A program made the position numbers and the translations under genes. Of a DNA stretch of 64,000 nt, positions 1-11,249 are shown one piece after another. Each line of letters starts with the position of its first letter. Position 1 is the stretch's first letter. The notes under the pieces are model-generated. The model saw only the letters and a program-made list of their open reading frames with translations, had not been told where the DNA came from and did no database searches. This DNA comes from Hyphomicrobiales bacterium (GTDB taxonomy: Bacteria > Pseudomonadota > Alphaproteobacteria > Rhizobiales > Rhizobiaceae): the NCBI GenBank assembly GCA_900473205.1, contig UCLB01000010.1, forward strand, positions 1-64,000, read 5' to 3'.

Positions 1-98
1 CGGCAGGACAGAGGGGGGTGCCTTGCGGCACACTCTCTATTGCGCTTTGTGCACAGGTGTACCAACCTCTCGTCGCAACCAATTTCGACGAGCCGTCC

Positions 99-467
99 AT
101 GTCTCACGCCGATGTAAAACCAGACCACCGTGCCCATGCCCGCACCATGCGAAAAGTCATGACGGACGCGGAGTTGAAATTGTGGAACGTGCTTCGTGCT
201 CACAGGCTTGATGGTCTCAGTTTCAGGCGACAGTTACCCATCCTCGGATATATCGTTGATTTTGCTTGCCCTTCGCATAAACTGGTCATCGAACTGGACG
301 GCACCCAACATGCGGACGACGACGCCATGAGGTATGACCGTCAACGCACGGAGAAACTCGAACAGCATGGCTGGACCGTCATCCGTTTCTGGAACCACGA
401 CATCCTGAACGACATCGACAACGTCTGTCTCCACATCGTCAGATCCATCAAGGAGAACACCCCGTGA
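99..467 (+). CDS. DUF559 / Vsr-like endonuclease-fold protein
   Basis: This is a DUF559-family protein of about 122 residues, related in fold to the very-short-patch repair and PD-(D/E)XK nucleases. The visible core has a glycine-tyrosine strand followed by IVDFACP, then VIELDGTQH, which supplies the conserved acidic residues and Q-x-H-like end of the family, and a C-terminal VIRFWNHDIL segment. An open frame extends upstream to base 18, but similarity only starts after the ATG at 99, so I chose that start. The stop overlaps the GTG start of the next gene by 4 bases, which suggests translational coupling with the GFA genes. DUF559 proteins are common in Rhizobiaceae; the substrate is unknown. 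Confidence 0.8.
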   Translation: MSHADVKPDHRAHARTMRKVMTDAELKLWNVLRAHRLDGLSFRRQLPILGYIVDFACPSHKLVIELDGTQHADDDAMRYDRQRTEKLEQHGWTVIRFWNHDILNDIDNVCLHIVRSIKENTP

Positions 468-936
468 CAACTCACACCGGCGGATGCCAATGCGGTGCTA
501 TCCGTTTTCGCGTCGAGGGCGACCTCAATGACAGTTCCATCTGCCATTGCCGCATGTGCCAGAAAGCGTTCGGAGCCTATTACGCGCCGCTGGTGTCCGT
601 GCGCGGCAAAGACTTTACTTGGACGCGGGGAGAGCCGAAGCGGTTTCAGTCTTCCAGTGTAGTCAGCCGTGGTTTTTGCGGCGAGTGCGGCACGCCGCTG
701 ACTTATGAGGCGCCAGATGGGATGGCGGTTGCGGCGGGGGCGTTTGACGATCCCTCAGCTTTTCCACCGTCCATGCAATGGGGCGTCGAGCGCAAGATCG
801 GTTTCGTGGATAGTCTCCACACCCTGCCCGCTGTGGCGACGGAAGATGATTTGACCTCGGTGGATTATCTGGTCGACCTCACATCCTATCAGCACCCCGA
901 CCACGATACGCAGACATGGCCACAGGAGAGAGATCG

Positions 937-940
<4 letters not shown>
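464..940 (+). CDS. GFA (glutathione-dependent formaldehyde-activating) family protein, copy 1
   Basis: A 158-residue GFA-family (CENP-V/GFA fold) zinc-binding protein. Cysteine motifs are GGCQCG near the N terminus, then CHCRMC and CGECGTPL, the usual layout for two structural/catalytic zinc ions. The family is named for Gfa, which helps form S-hydroxymethylglutathione from formaldehyde and glutathione, but most members have no tested activity. Translation starts with GTG inside the stop of the DUF559 gene (GTGA overlap). The next gene is a paralogue that starts in its stop codon, so the three genes are one operon. The exact substrate cannot be read from the sequence. Confidence 0.85.
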
Positions 941-2368
<1,428 letters not shown>

Positions 2369-2519
2369 CGTCAATCTTTACAACGCTATAGCTGCGCCGC
2401 CTGATATTCCGATTCAGGCGGCGCATCCATTTTTTCAGCAGATGAAGCTCTTTTCATCACATTCTTCACGCAAATGAATTGGTATATAACCAAAAAGAGG
2501 AATAGGCCGGTGCTTTCCA

Positions 2520-3446
2520 ATGAGATTGGCAGCTCCGATGGCAGTGAACCAGACAATCCCCGCCCCTCAATCGGGCGACAGCACCCGCGGGTTCGTATAT
2601 GCCCTCGTCGCCTATATTCTGTGGGGCTTCCTGCCGTTTTACATGAAGGCTGTCGCGCATGTGTCGCCGCTGGAGGTCATCGCGCATCGCGTCATCTGGT
2701 CGGTGCCGATTGCCGCTGCCGTGCTCATCGTGCTGGGCCGGACCGCGGAAATCAAAACGGCGCTCACCACCCCGCGCATGCTGGGCATGGCCAGCCTTAC
2801 GGCCACCATCATCAGCATCAACTGGTGCATCTATATCTGGGCCATCGGCAGCGGGCGCGCGCTGGATGCGGCCTTGGGTTACTTCATCAATCCCCTGTTC
2901 AGCATCTTGCTCGGCGCAGTACTTTTGAAGGAAAGGCTGAGCCGCGTGCAAATGCTGGCCATCGCCCTCTCGGCCTCCGCAGTCGCGCTGCTGACTTGGC
3001 ATGCAGGCAGCCTGCCATGGGTCTCCGTTGCGCTGACCGTTTCCTGGGGCTTTTACGCCTTCTTCCGCAAGACATTGCCGATTGGGCCAACCCAAGGTTT
3101 CCTGCTGGAAGTGCTGCTGCTGACCCCGCCAGCGCTTGCCTTTATCATCTATCTCATGAGCACCGGTCAGGCGCATTTCATGGCGGGCACACCCACGGAT
3201 ACGTGGCTGCTGATCGCCAGCGGCATCGTCACCGCAACGCCTCTGATCTTCTATGGCAACGGCGCAAAGCTGCTGAAGCTCTCCACCATCGGCATCATGC
3301 AATACATCGCCCCGTCGATCATCTTCATCATCGCCGTCTTCATCTTCAAGGAGCCCTTCGACACGGTAAGGCTCATAGCCTTCATCATGATCTGGGCAGC
3401 GCTACTGATCTATACGGTGCCGGGATTGATCCGGAAAAAATCTTGA
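2520..3446 (+). CDS. rarD: RarD-type EamA/DMT family permease
   Basis: A 308-residue inner-membrane protein with about ten hydrophobic helices. It has the RarD signature near the N terminus (YILWGFLPFYMK, then IAHRVIWS) and two EamA repeats. RarD members belong to the drug/metabolite transporter superfamily; some are linked to chloramphenicol sensitivity, but the natural substrate is not known. Two starts are possible, ATG at 2520 or ATG at 2538; neither has a strong ribosome site, and the longer form is given. It stands alone and converges on the SDR gene downstream. Confidence 0.87.
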   Translation: MRLAAPMAVNQTIPAPQSGDSTRGFVYALVAYILWGFLPFYMKAVAHVSPLEVIAHRVIWSVPIAAAVLIVLGRTAEIKTALTTPRMLGMASLTATIISINWCIYIWAIGSGRALDAALGYFINPLFSILLGAVLLKERLSRVQMLAIALSASAVALLTWHAGSLPWVSVALTVSWGFYAFFRKTLPIGPTQGFLLEVLLLTPPALAFIIYLMSTGQAHFMAGTPTDTWLLIASGIVTATPLIFYGNGAKLLKLSTIGIMQYIAPSIIFIIAVFIFKEPFDTVRLIAFIMIWAALLIYTVPGLIRKKS

Positions 3447-3458
3447 ACGCGGTTGAGA

Positions 3459-4208
3459 TTACCGCGACGGATGCAATCCGCCATCATCGGCATCCACGGT
3501 TATAGAAAGCGTAACGTGACGTGGCCGCGTTATAGCGAATAAAACTGCCTCGGCGATGTCGCGGTTCGTCCCGCGCTGCCCCTTGAATCGAGCAGAAGCG
3601 CGCTCCCACTCGGGTGTGCCGGGCGCGATATCATCAAGATAAGGTGGATGAACAGCGATGGAGCGAACTGGTGTCCCTGCCAGCATTTGGGCGAATCCTT
3701 CAGCCAGAGCGGCCTGCCCGCGCTTTGCGGCATACATCGGAATTGAAACCGTCTGAAGTGCTGCATTTGGCAGCCCGCTTATCGAGCCAATCGTGACGAT
3801 ATCGGGACGAGGCGAATTCTGAAGGCTGGGCAGAAGCCCTTGCGTCAGAAGGAAAGTGCCGGTGACTGCAGAATTAATGGTGGTCAAAACATCTTCAGCC
3901 GCATGATCCTTGTCGGAAGCTTCGAGCCACATGGCACCATTATTGATGAGAATATCAATCGTGTCGTGATGGCCCCGCAGCTTAAGGATTGCAGCTTCGA
4001 CACTTCGAGTGTCCGCCAAATCCAGTTGGATAATGTCAGGACATATGTTGAAATGATCTTGAATATTCTCGCTTAGACGTTCCAATGCGCTGACATTGCG
4101 CCCAGCAAGAATTGGCTTGCAGCCGTTCTCAGCGAGCACATAAGCAAGTGCCGCGCCCAATCCGCGCCCCGCGCCTGTCACCAGCCCTATTGTTCCAAGA
4201 AGCGACAC
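3459..4208 (-). CDS. Short-chain dehydrogenase/reductase, atypical catalytic motif
   Basis: A 249-residue classical-size SDR with a Rossmann N terminus (TGAGRGLG cofactor motif), INNGAMW in place of NNAG, the serine of the GSISG strand and a Tyr in MYAAKRGQ. In the usual YxxxK motif the lysine is four residues after Tyr; here that position is Arg and a Lys sits at +3. The enzyme may therefore be altered in activity. It likely acts in the cytoplasm with NAD(P)H on an unknown substrate. The gene is monocistronic, between rarD (convergent) and a LOG gene on the same strand. Confidence 0.85.
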   Translation of the reverse strand: MSLLGTIGLVTGAGRGLGAALAYVLAENGCKPILAGRNVSALERLSENIQDHFNICPDIIQLDLADTRSVEAAILKLRGHHDTIDILINNGAMWLEASDKDHAAEDVLTTINSAVTGTFLLTQGLLPSLQNSPRPDIVTIGSISGLPNAALQTVSIPMYAAKRGQAALAEGFAQMLAGTPVRSIAVHPPYLDDIAPGTPEWERASARFKGQRGTNRDIAEAVLFAITRPRHVTLSITVDADDGGLHPSR

Positions 4209-4325
4209 TGCGGTTTCCTTCCGATTGACAATGGTAGAGGCAAACCAAAGAAGCCACTCGCTTTCAAGCGTATGGCTTTGCCACTTATAGGTGATGGGTT
4301 AAAATCAAGTGTCCCGAAGGCCTCA

Positions 4326-4946
4326 TTACAACTTAGAGATGACCGAAGGATCGCCTTCCGGGTTCTGTTGCGCTTTGGTGCGGTCGATGATTGCTGCAAC
4401 GATGTTTTCGGTTTCGTTGATGACCAGTGGGTTCAGCAGGTGAGCGCGGTGGATGAAGCCTTGGTCGCGCATGTGGCGGATCAGTTCCAGCATCGGGTCC
4501 CAGAAGCCGTTGATATTGGCAAAGACCATCGGTTTGGCATGGCGGCCAAGCTGCGCCCAGGTCATGATCTCGACGATCTCTTCCAGTGTGCCGATGCCGC
4601 CGGGCAAGGTGACGAAAGCATCGGAGCGTTCGAACATCATGTGCTTGCGCTCATGCATGTCCTTGGTGATGATCAATTCGTTCAATTGTCCGAGAGAATG
4701 GCGTGTGGCCTCCATATCGACCAGAAATTCCGGTATGATACCCGTAACTTCGCCGCCATTGGCCAGAACGCCGCTGGCAACGGCACCCATGATGCCCTTT
4801 GTGCCACCGCCATAGACGAGGCGAATGCCGTTTTCGGCGATGGATTTGCCAAGCGCGCGGCCCGCTTCCATGTAGGCTGGATCGCGTCCGGGCTGGGAGC
4901 CGCAATAAACGCAGATGGATCGAATCGGTCTGTTTTCTTCAGTCAT
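4326..4946 (-). CDS. LOG family protein (TIGR00730; cytokinin riboside 5'-monophosphate phosphoribohydrolase type)
   Basis: About 206 residues. The family signature is present: an N-terminal ICVYCGSQPG, GGGTKGIMGA, and the nucleotide-binding LPGGIGTLEE. LOG enzymes hydrolyse nucleoside 5'-monophosphates, releasing the free base from cytokinin ribotides, and many bacterial members act as general AMP/nucleotide phosphoribohydrolases. In plant-associated Rhizobiaceae this could touch cytokinin metabolism, but that is inference. An open frame extends upstream to 5042; the ATG at 4946 matches the family N terminus. It is divergent from the LysM gene downstream. Confidence 0.88.
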   Translation of the reverse strand: MTEENRPIRSICVYCGSQPGRDPAYMEAGRALGKSIAENGIRLVYGGGTKGIMGAVASGVLANGGEVTGIIPEFLVDMEATRHSLGQLNELIITKDMHERKHMMFERSDAFVTLPGGIGTLEEIVEIMTWAQLGRHAKPMVFANINGFWDPMLELIRHMRDQGFIHRAHLLNPLVINETENIVAAIIDRTKAQQNPEGDPSVISKL

Positions 4947-5097
4947 GGGCTGAAGGAACATCGGGGCGGCCGATCCGTCAAGAAAATTTGGGGAATGACA
5001 GGCTGGAAACGCTGCTTTTGCGGGCCTCCCGCTTGTGCGCACACGACTTAGACGCTAGCTATCGCAACAAGAAGACAGGAAAGTTACCCGGAGAGTG

Positions 5098-7161
5098 ATG
5101 ATGAACAACAAAAGGGCCGGACTGCTGGCGCTTATCGTGCTTGGCGTCGCGACGCTGCTGATGGTCTTCTTCGTTCTTCCACGTATGTCCAATGACGACA
5201 AGCCGATTGGCGATGCCATCAATCAGGCTGGCAATGACGTCAAGAACAGCGTGGAGATGGGTAACGAAAAGGCTGGCGACCTGCTATCGGATGCCGCAAA
5301 GGATACCGCCAAAATTGCCGAAAAGGTTGGACGTCTCGCGGAATCGGCCACCCAGTCCATCAAGGACATGACGGGCCGCTTTGCCGACAACCAGGTCCCG
5401 TCCAACGAGGACTTCGCAGCCTCACGCAAAAAGGTCGAGGACTCGCTGAAGGAACTCGGCAATGTCGACATCCCCGAAGCGCTTGACGAGAACACCTCGC
5501 GCCTGATCACCACCGCACGCACAGCGGCTGAAAGAACCATTGCATTCCTGCGTGGCCTGCCTGCGGATGCGCGCGAAGCCGCAGCACAGGTTCGCCGCCT
5601 GCCCGGCGTGTTTGCCGGCACGGATGATGGCGCGCCTGTACCGGTCGCGTCCGCGACACCTGCACCCGCCGCCGCTCCTTCTGATGCTGCACAGTTGCCG
5701 ACTTTCGATGTCTTGCGCGTCGAGCCGGATGGCTCTGCCGTCATCGCTGGCAAGGCTGCACCGGGCTCGCAGCTGGAAATCGTCAACAATGGTCAGGTCA
5801 TTGCCAAGACGACGGCTGGCGGCAGCGGTGATTTCGCTGCCGTTCTCGACAATCCTCTCCCGCCCGGCGACCACGAAATCGTGCTGCGCGCCACAGGCAA
5901 GGATGGCAAGGCTGCTCAATCCCGCGAGACCGCAACGGTTTCCGTGCCTGCGCAGAAGAATGGCGAGCTTTTTGCCATGGTCACCACACCCGGCAAGGCC
6001 AGCCGCGTTATGACCATGCCAGATGCGGCTCCCCCTGCCCTGCAAGCACCAGCCACAACGACCAATGAAACCGCCTCGGCCCAGCCGCAGGCAAACAATC
6101 CAGCACCTGCGCAGAGCGGTGCGGCGGCACCTGCAACGCCTGCTGCTCCAGCAGGTCAAGCACCTGCGGCTTCTTCTGCTGAAACACCGTCCATCCGTGT
6201 TGTGGCCGTCGAGTTCGAAGGAACGAAGATTTTCGTTGCCGGTTCCGCGCCTGCAAACACGAACGTCCGCGTGTTGGTGGATGACAAGCAGATTGGCAGT
6301 GCCAAGGCCGAAGCATCCGGCAGTTTCGTCATCGAAGGCGATGTCGATCTCTCCGTTGGCAACCATATCGTCACGGCGGAAGCACTGGATGCGGCAGGCA
6401 ATGTCACGGTTCGTGTGCGGGTGCCATTTGCGCGTCCAGCCAACGATCAGGCAACCGTTGCCATGCAGCAGATGCCGGCACAGCCTTCCACACCCAACGC
6501 CACTAGCCCTGCCCAGCAAGACCCCGGCGTGGTCAGCGACCGCACGGCTTTCGAGGCTTTGCGCGTTGACGTGACCAAGGCATTCGCGATCCTTTCCGGG
6601 CTCTATAAGGATGGTGAGACACCGGCGCTTGAAGAAGTTGCGGCTGCAAAATCCGCGACGTCTATCGCGCTGCGCTCCCTGTCTGAATTCCGCACGGCGG
6701 CGACTGCCGACCCAGCCTTCACCGCTTTCGTTGCGGATATTGCCGCCAAGGCCCGCGCCTTGCAGACCGTTATCGACGGACTGCCGAACGATGTTGCCGC
6801 CATCGGCAGGCAGATTGCCGGGTTGACGGATCGTTTTGCGGAACTCAATGCCGAAGCACCCGTCACCGCTGATCCAATTTCGGCTCAGACGCAGGCACAG
6901 CCGCAGACCGGACCGAAGACTTTCGAACAGGCCCCGCTGGCTCATAGCGACAGTGCCGTCATCATTCGTCGTGGTGATACTCTGTGGCAGATTTCCCGCC
7001 GCGTTTACGGTCAGGGCGTTCGTTACACCACCATCTACCTCGCCAATCAGGACCAGATCAAAAACCCTGACCTGATCGAGCCGGGCCAGATTTTCGGTGT
7101 TCCCGAAAATGCCTTGCCGAATGCGGAAGAACTGCATCGCAAGCGCCTGATGGGCCGTTGA
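5098..7161 (+). CDS. Membrane-anchored LysM-domain cell-envelope protein
   Basis: About 687 residues. It has an N-terminal membrane anchor (residues about 6-28), then a charged, helical stretch, two Ig-like/beta-sandwich segments separated by Ala/Pro-rich linkers, a further helical region and a C-terminal LysM module (RRGDTLWQISRRVYG, then NPDLIEPGQIF). LysM binds peptidoglycan, so the protein likely spans from inner membrane to cell wall. This layout is typical of Rhizobiaceae LysM proteins; the role is unproven. GTG/ATG/ATG codons occur in a row at 5095-5103; the ATG at 5098 sits best behind the CCGGAGAG site. An Atm1-type exporter follows after 121 bases. Confidence 0.85.
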   Translation: MMNNKRAGLLALIVLGVATLLMVFFVLPRMSNDDKPIGDAINQAGNDVKNSVEMGNEKAGDLLSDAAKDTAKIAEKVGRLAESATQSIKDMTGRFADNQVPSNEDFAASRKKVEDSLKELGNVDIPEALDENTSRLITTARTAAERTIAFLRGLPADAREAAAQVRRLPGVFAGTDDGAPVPVASATPAPAAAPSDAAQLPTFDVLRVEPDGSAVIAGKAAPGSQLEIVNNGQVIAKTTAGGSGDFAAVLDNPLPPGDHEIVLRATGKDGKAAQSRETATVSVPAQKNGELFAMVTTPGKASRVMTMPDAAPPALQAPATTTNETASAQPQANNPAPAQSGAAAPATPAAPAGQAPAASSAETPSIRVVAVEFEGTKIFVAGSAPANTNVRVLVDDKQIGSAKAEASGSFVIEGDVDLSVGNHIVTAEALDAAGNVTVRVRVPFARPANDQATVAMQQMPAQPSTPNATSPAQQDPGVVSDRTAFEALRVDVTKAFAILSGLYKDGETPALEEVAAAKSATSIALRSLSEFRTAATADPAFTAFVADIAAKARALQTVIDGLPNDVAAIGRQIAGLTDRFAELNAEAPVTADPISAQTQAQPQTGPKTFEQAPLAHSDSAVIIRRGDTLWQISRRVYGQGVRYTTIYLANQDQIKNPDLIEPGQIFGVPENALPNAEELHRKRLMGR

Positions 7162-7282
7162 TCTCCGCGCCGGGCGGCATTGCAAAGGCCCGGCGACAGC
7201 ATTATCTAGGTTTCAACACGGCGGCTTGGTTAGGGCCGCCGTCTTGCTGTCTGCATTCCGGCAGGCACCGCCGGAGCAGAGC

Positions 7283-9169
7283 ATGACCGACAAGAAGAAG
7301 ACGATTTCCGCAGATGCGGGCAATCCGATGCAGACCATCGTCAACCTGTGGCCCTATATGTGGCCGCAAGGCAGGCCTGACCTGAAGATGCGCGTGGTCT
7401 GGGCCACCTTCTTTCTCATCCTCGCAAAATTCGTGCTGATCTCCGTCCCCTATTTCTTCAAATGGGCAACGGATGCGCTGAACGGCAAGCTGGATATGGC
7501 CGGTCTCGTGCCCGTGTTCCTGCTGGGTGCCGTGGCGTTGGTCATCGCCTATAATCTGACGCGCCTCATCCAGATCGGCCTCAACCAGTTGCGCGATGCG
7601 CTGTTTGCCAGCGTCGGCCAGCATGCTGTTCGCCAGCTTGCCTATAAAACCTTCGTGCATATGCACCGGCTGTCGCTGCGCTTTCATCTGGAGCGCAAGA
7701 CGGGTGGCCTTTCCCGCGTGATCGAGCGCGGCACGAAGGGCATCGAAACCATTGTCCGCTTCACCATTCTCAACACTGCGCCGACATTTATCGAGTTTCT
7801 GCTGACGGCCGTCATCTTCTGGCTGTCCTACGGTTTCTGGTATGTAGCGGTCACCGTCGTTACCGTTTGGGCCTATATCTGGTTTACGGTCAAAGCCAGC
7901 AACTGGCGCATTGGCATTCGCCGGTCGATGAACGATAGCGACACGGACGCCAACACCAAGGCAATCGACTCGCTGCTGAACTTCGAAACCGTCAAATATT
8001 TCGGCAACGAGCAGATGGAAGCCAGCCGCTTCGATGCCTCCATGGCGAAATACGAGAAGTCGGCCACCGCCATCTGGACCTCACTCGGTTGGCTCAACTT
8101 TGGCCAGGGCGTCATTTTCGGTATCGGCTCAACCATCATGATGGTCATGTCGGCGCTGGCCGTGCAGCGCGGCGAACAGACCATCGGCGATTTCGTCTTC
8201 ATCAATGCGCTGCTGTTGCAGCTTTCCGTGCCGCTCAATTTCATCGGCTTCGTCTACCGCGAAATCCGTCAGGGCCTGACGGATATTGAAGAGATGTTTG
8301 ATCTGCTGGAAGTCCAGGCGGAAGTGGTGGATGCGCCAGACGCGAAGGAACTGCAGATCGGCACCGGTGCCCTCTGTTTTCGCGATGTGCGTTTCGCCTA
8401 TGATGCGGAGCGCCCCATCCTCAAGGGCATTTCCTTCGATGTGCCCGCTGGTAAGACAGTTGCCATTGTCGGCCCCTCGGGTGCTGGAAAGTCCACGCTC
8501 TCGCGTCTGCTCTATCGTTTCTACGATATTCAGGGCGGCTCGATCACCATCGATGATCAGGACATCCGCGAGGTGACGCAGAAAAGCCTGCGCTCCGTCA
8601 TCGGCATGGTCCCGCAGGATACTGTGCTGTTCAACGATACGCTGGCCTATAACATTCGCTACGGACGCACGGATGCGACGGAGGCGGAAGTGATCGCAGC
8701 GGCAAATGCCGCCCAGATCAGCGGCTTCATCAGCAAAATGCCGCAGGGCTACCAGACCATGGTGGGTGAGCGCGGCCTGAAGCTGTCCGGTGGCGAAAAG
8801 CAGCGCGTCGCCATTGCCCGCACGATTTTGAAGGCACCACCCATCCTCATTTTGGATGAGGCGACCTCGGCGCTGGACACGCATACGGAACAGGAAATCC
8901 AAAGCGCGCTGGATGTGGTGTCAAAAAACCGCACTACCCTCGTCATCGCCCACCGCCTGTCCACCGTCATCGATGCGGATGAGATCATCGTTTTGAAGGA
9001 TGGCATGATTGCCGAGCGCGGCACGCATGTCTCGCTCATCGCCTCGGGCGGGCTCTATGCGTCCATGTGGAACCGTCAGCGTGAAGCCATTCAGGCCGAG
9101 GAGCGTCTGCGCGAGGTGCGTGAGAAAGACGATCTGGGCGTAGTGGACCGCGGAGAGCCTGCGCATTGA
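7283..9169 (+). CDS. ABC exporter of the Atm1/ABCB7 type (fused permease-ATPase)
   Basis: About 628 residues. The N-terminal six-helix ABC transmembrane domain is followed by one nucleotide-binding domain with Walker A (GPSGAGKS), signature LSGGEKQR, Walker B ILILDEATSALD and H-loop IAHRLS. The NFETVKYFGNE region within the membrane domain is characteristic of the Atm1/heavy-metal-tolerance subgroup, which exports glutathione-derived or metal-glutathione conjugates and works as a homodimer in the inner membrane. The ATG at 7283 is preferred over the longer open frame from 7226. The position next to psd is conserved context in related genomes by recollection, not proof of joint function. Confidence 0.9.
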   Translation: MTDKKKTISADAGNPMQTIVNLWPYMWPQGRPDLKMRVVWATFFLILAKFVLISVPYFFKWATDALNGKLDMAGLVPVFLLGAVALVIAYNLTRLIQIGLNQLRDALFASVGQHAVRQLAYKTFVHMHRLSLRFHLERKTGGLSRVIERGTKGIETIVRFTILNTAPTFIEFLLTAVIFWLSYGFWYVAVTVVTVWAYIWFTVKASNWRIGIRRSMNDSDTDANTKAIDSLLNFETVKYFGNEQMEASRFDASMAKYEKSATAIWTSLGWLNFGQGVIFGIGSTIMMVMSALAVQRGEQTIGDFVFINALLLQLSVPLNFIGFVYREIRQGLTDIEEMFDLLEVQAEVVDAPDAKELQIGTGALCFRDVRFAYDAERPILKGISFDVPAGKTVAIVGPSGAGKSTLSRLLYRFYDIQGGSITIDDQDIREVTQKSLRSVIGMVPQDTVLFNDTLAYNIRYGRTDATEAEVIAAANAAQISGFISKMPQGYQTMVGERGLKLSGGEKQRVAIARTILKAPPILILDEATSALDTHTEQEIQSALDVVSKNRTTLVIAHRLSTVIDADEIIVLKDGMIAERGTHVSLIASGGLYASMWNRQREAIQAEERLREVREKDDLGVVDRGEPAH

Positions 9170-9319
9170 CGGGTATAACCCGTTGCGCGCAAGCGGAACA
9201 CATTGCCCGTGGCACGGTTTGCCTGTAGTCACCTATGCGTGTTTTATCGCGCCAGAGCATGTATATCGGCGTCATATCATTATATATGCAGCGATAACCA
9301 ATTCGGAGAAGAAAGATCA

Positions 9320-10018
9320 ATGAACCTGTTCGACACCATTCGTAACACCATCGTGCCGATCCATAAGGAAGGTTATGTTTTCGTCGCCGCCTTCTTCATC
9401 GCATCGCTGGTGCTTGGCTGGATAGCCGAACCGCTTTTCTGGGTCGGCCTCGTTCTCACCCTCTGGTGCGCCTACTTCTTCCGGGATCCGGAACGTGTGA
9501 CACCGCAGGATGACGACCTCATCATCAGCCCTGCCGATGGCAAGGTTTCCGCCGTGATGACCGTGGTCCCGCCGCTGGAACTGGAACTCGGCAAAGAGCC
9601 AATGGTCCGCATTTCGGTGTTCATGAACGTGTTCAACTGCCACGTAAACCGTGCGCCGGTTCGTGGCCGCATCATCAACGTCGCCTACCGCCCCGGCCTC
9701 TTCCTCAACGCGGAAGTGGACAAGGCATCGGAAGATAATGAGCGCAACGGCCTCGTCATCGAAACCGCACATGGCAAGGTCGGCGTCGTGCAGATCGCTG
9801 GCATGGTTGCCCGCCGCATCGTTTGCTGGGTCAAGCCGAACGAGCCTGTCGATGCCGGTGAGCGCTTCGGCCTCATCCGCTTCGGTTCGCGCCTCGACAT
9901 CTTCCTCCCGGAAGGTTTCCAGCCGCGCGTATCCGTCGGCCAGACTGCTATTGCCGGTGAAACCGTTCTGGCCGAATTCGGCTCGAGCAAGGGTCCGGTC
10001 ATCAGCCGTCGCGGCTAA
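9320..10018 (+). CDS. psd: Phosphatidylserine decarboxylase proenzyme
   Basis: A 232-residue short-type phosphatidylserine decarboxylase. It converts phosphatidylserine to phosphatidylethanolamine at the inner membrane. The N terminus carries one or two membrane segments, followed by SPADGKVS and NVFNCHVNR, and near the end the self-cleavage site FGSRLDIF, where the Gly-Ser bond is cut to form the pyruvoyl group. The start at 9320 has an AGAAGAAAGA ribosome site. pssA follows after 21 bases, forming a two-gene phospholipid operon. Confidence 0.96.
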   Translation: MNLFDTIRNTIVPIHKEGYVFVAAFFIASLVLGWIAEPLFWVGLVLTLWCAYFFRDPERVTPQDDDLIISPADGKVSAVMTVVPPLELELGKEPMVRISVFMNVFNCHVNRAPVRGRIINVAYRPGLFLNAEVDKASEDNERNGLVIETAHGKVGVVQIAGMVARRIVCWVKPNEPVDAGERFGLIRFGSRLDIFLPEGFQPRVSVGQTAIAGETVLAEFGSSKGPVISRRG

Positions 10019-10039
10019 TCGCTGAATAGGAGCAACGCC

Positions 10040-10900
10040 ATGGAAACGCCGACGCCCGAGCCAAGCACCAACGGCAAGCTCGAGATCAGCAATGACAGCG
10101 GTCGTGGACCGCGCCTGCGGGAAATTCCCCTGCGGCTTGTCATTCCCAATCTCGTCACCGTTCTTGCCATCTGCGCCGGGTTGAGCGGCGTTCGGCTTGC
10201 TTTCGAAGGTCGCTTCGAGCTAGCCGTCGGCATGGTTTTGCTAGCGGCTTTCCTCGATGGCGTGGACGGACGACTGGCCCGTATGATGAAGGCGACATCG
10301 AAATTCGGCGCGCAGATGGATTCGCTCGCCGATATCGTCAATTTCGGTGTTGCCCCTGCCCTCGTCGTTTACGCCTATCTGCTGGACAATGCCCGCTCCT
10401 TCGGCTGGATTGCTGCACTCATCTACGTCATCGCGGCAGGCCTTCGCCTTGCCCGTTTCAACGTCATGATCGAACGTGAAGTCAAAGCACCATGGCAGAA
10501 CGAGTTTTTCGTCGGCGTGCCCGCGCCTATGGGTGCCATGCTGGTGCTTTTGCCCGTCTATCTCGGCTTCATGGGCATCGAGCCCGGCAAGACCTTTGCC
10601 TATATCGCCAGCGCCTACACGGTGCTGATTGGCTATTTCCTTATCAGCCGCCTGCCGGTCTGGTCCGGAAAGTCCGAAAGCCGCATTCGTCGCGATCTCG
10701 TACTGCCTGCCATTCTCATCGTCGTTCTCTATGTCGCTTTGTTGATGAGCTTCACCTGGGAAGTGCTGGTTCTGACCGTTATCGCCTATCTCGCCTTCCT
10801 GCCGTTCAGCGCGCGCATCTGGCACAAGCGCTATGGCACGCTGACCATCGAGGAAGACGGCGATCATCACGATGGCCTCGGCATGGATCGCGGGCTCTAA
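10040..10900 (+). CDS. pssA: CDP-diacylglycerol-serine O-phosphatidyltransferase
   Basis: A 286-residue multi-helix membrane enzyme that makes phosphatidylserine from CDP-diacylglycerol and serine, the substrate of Psd encoded just upstream. The CDP-alcohol phosphotransferase motif D-x2-DG-x2-AR-x8-G-x3-D-x3-D is complete, from DGVDGRLAR to GAQMDSLAD. The ribosome site is AGGAG. A strong hairpin (CGCGGGC/GCCCGCG) surrounds the stop codon but lacks a T-tract, so it may only slow polymerase. Confidence 0.96.
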   Translation: METPTPEPSTNGKLEISNDSGRGPRLREIPLRLVIPNLVTVLAICAGLSGVRLAFEGRFELAVGMVLLAAFLDGVDGRLARMMKATSKFGAQMDSLADIVNFGVAPALVVYAYLLDNARSFGWIAALIYVIAAGLRLARFNVMIEREVKAPWQNEFFVGVPAPMGAMLVLLPVYLGFMGIEPGKTFAYIASAYTVLIGYFLISRLPVWSGKSESRIRRDLVLPAILIVVLYVALLMSFTWEVLVLTVIAYLAFLPFSARIWHKRYGTLTIEEDGDHHDGLGMDRGL

Positions 10901-11080
10901 CGCCCGCGAACAACCACCGGCTTCAATGCGGCGGCATAATGTCTGTGGGCGAACACAAAATGTCGCAGGCTGCAATTTTCAATTGATTAAAATTGCCTCG
11001 AATTCGTCACGATTTCCTTCGAGAGAGTTGTCAGGAAGACCGCCAAATCGGCGGCTTCAAGGGGAATTCTGGAGATTGAA

Positions 11081-11218
11081 ATGAGCGATACAAAAACCAC
11101 CGAAGCGCCGGCGAAGCCCGACCTGAACAGCCATTACCGACCTCTCGGTCTGAAGGCCGTGGCAGCCGCAGCCCTGATGCTGACCCGCAAACCGGCAGCC
11201 GTTCCCGCGAAAGTGTAA
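11081..11218 (+). CDS. Small conserved-type protein, 45 residues
   Basis: A 45-residue frame beginning MSDTKTTEAPAKPD with a strong GGAG site eight to eleven bases before the ATG. It has an acidic/Pro-Ala start, a central LGLKAVAAAALML stretch that could be a short amphipathic or membrane helix, and a basic Pro/Ala-rich end. A good hairpin terminator follows at 11250. The start signals plus a private terminator argue that it is a real gene. The function is unknown; I recall no family with certainty. Confidence 0.6.
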   Translation: MSDTKTTEAPAKPDLNSHYRPLGLKAVAAAALMLTRKPAAVPAKV

Positions 11219-11249
11219 CGCGGCGCGCACCCATTATTCGCTCATCGAT

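Noticed and set aside
5422..7185. Long minus-strand frame opposite the LysM gene
   Set aside because: Shadow frame in a GC-rich gene; the plus strand has LysM and a membrane anchor.
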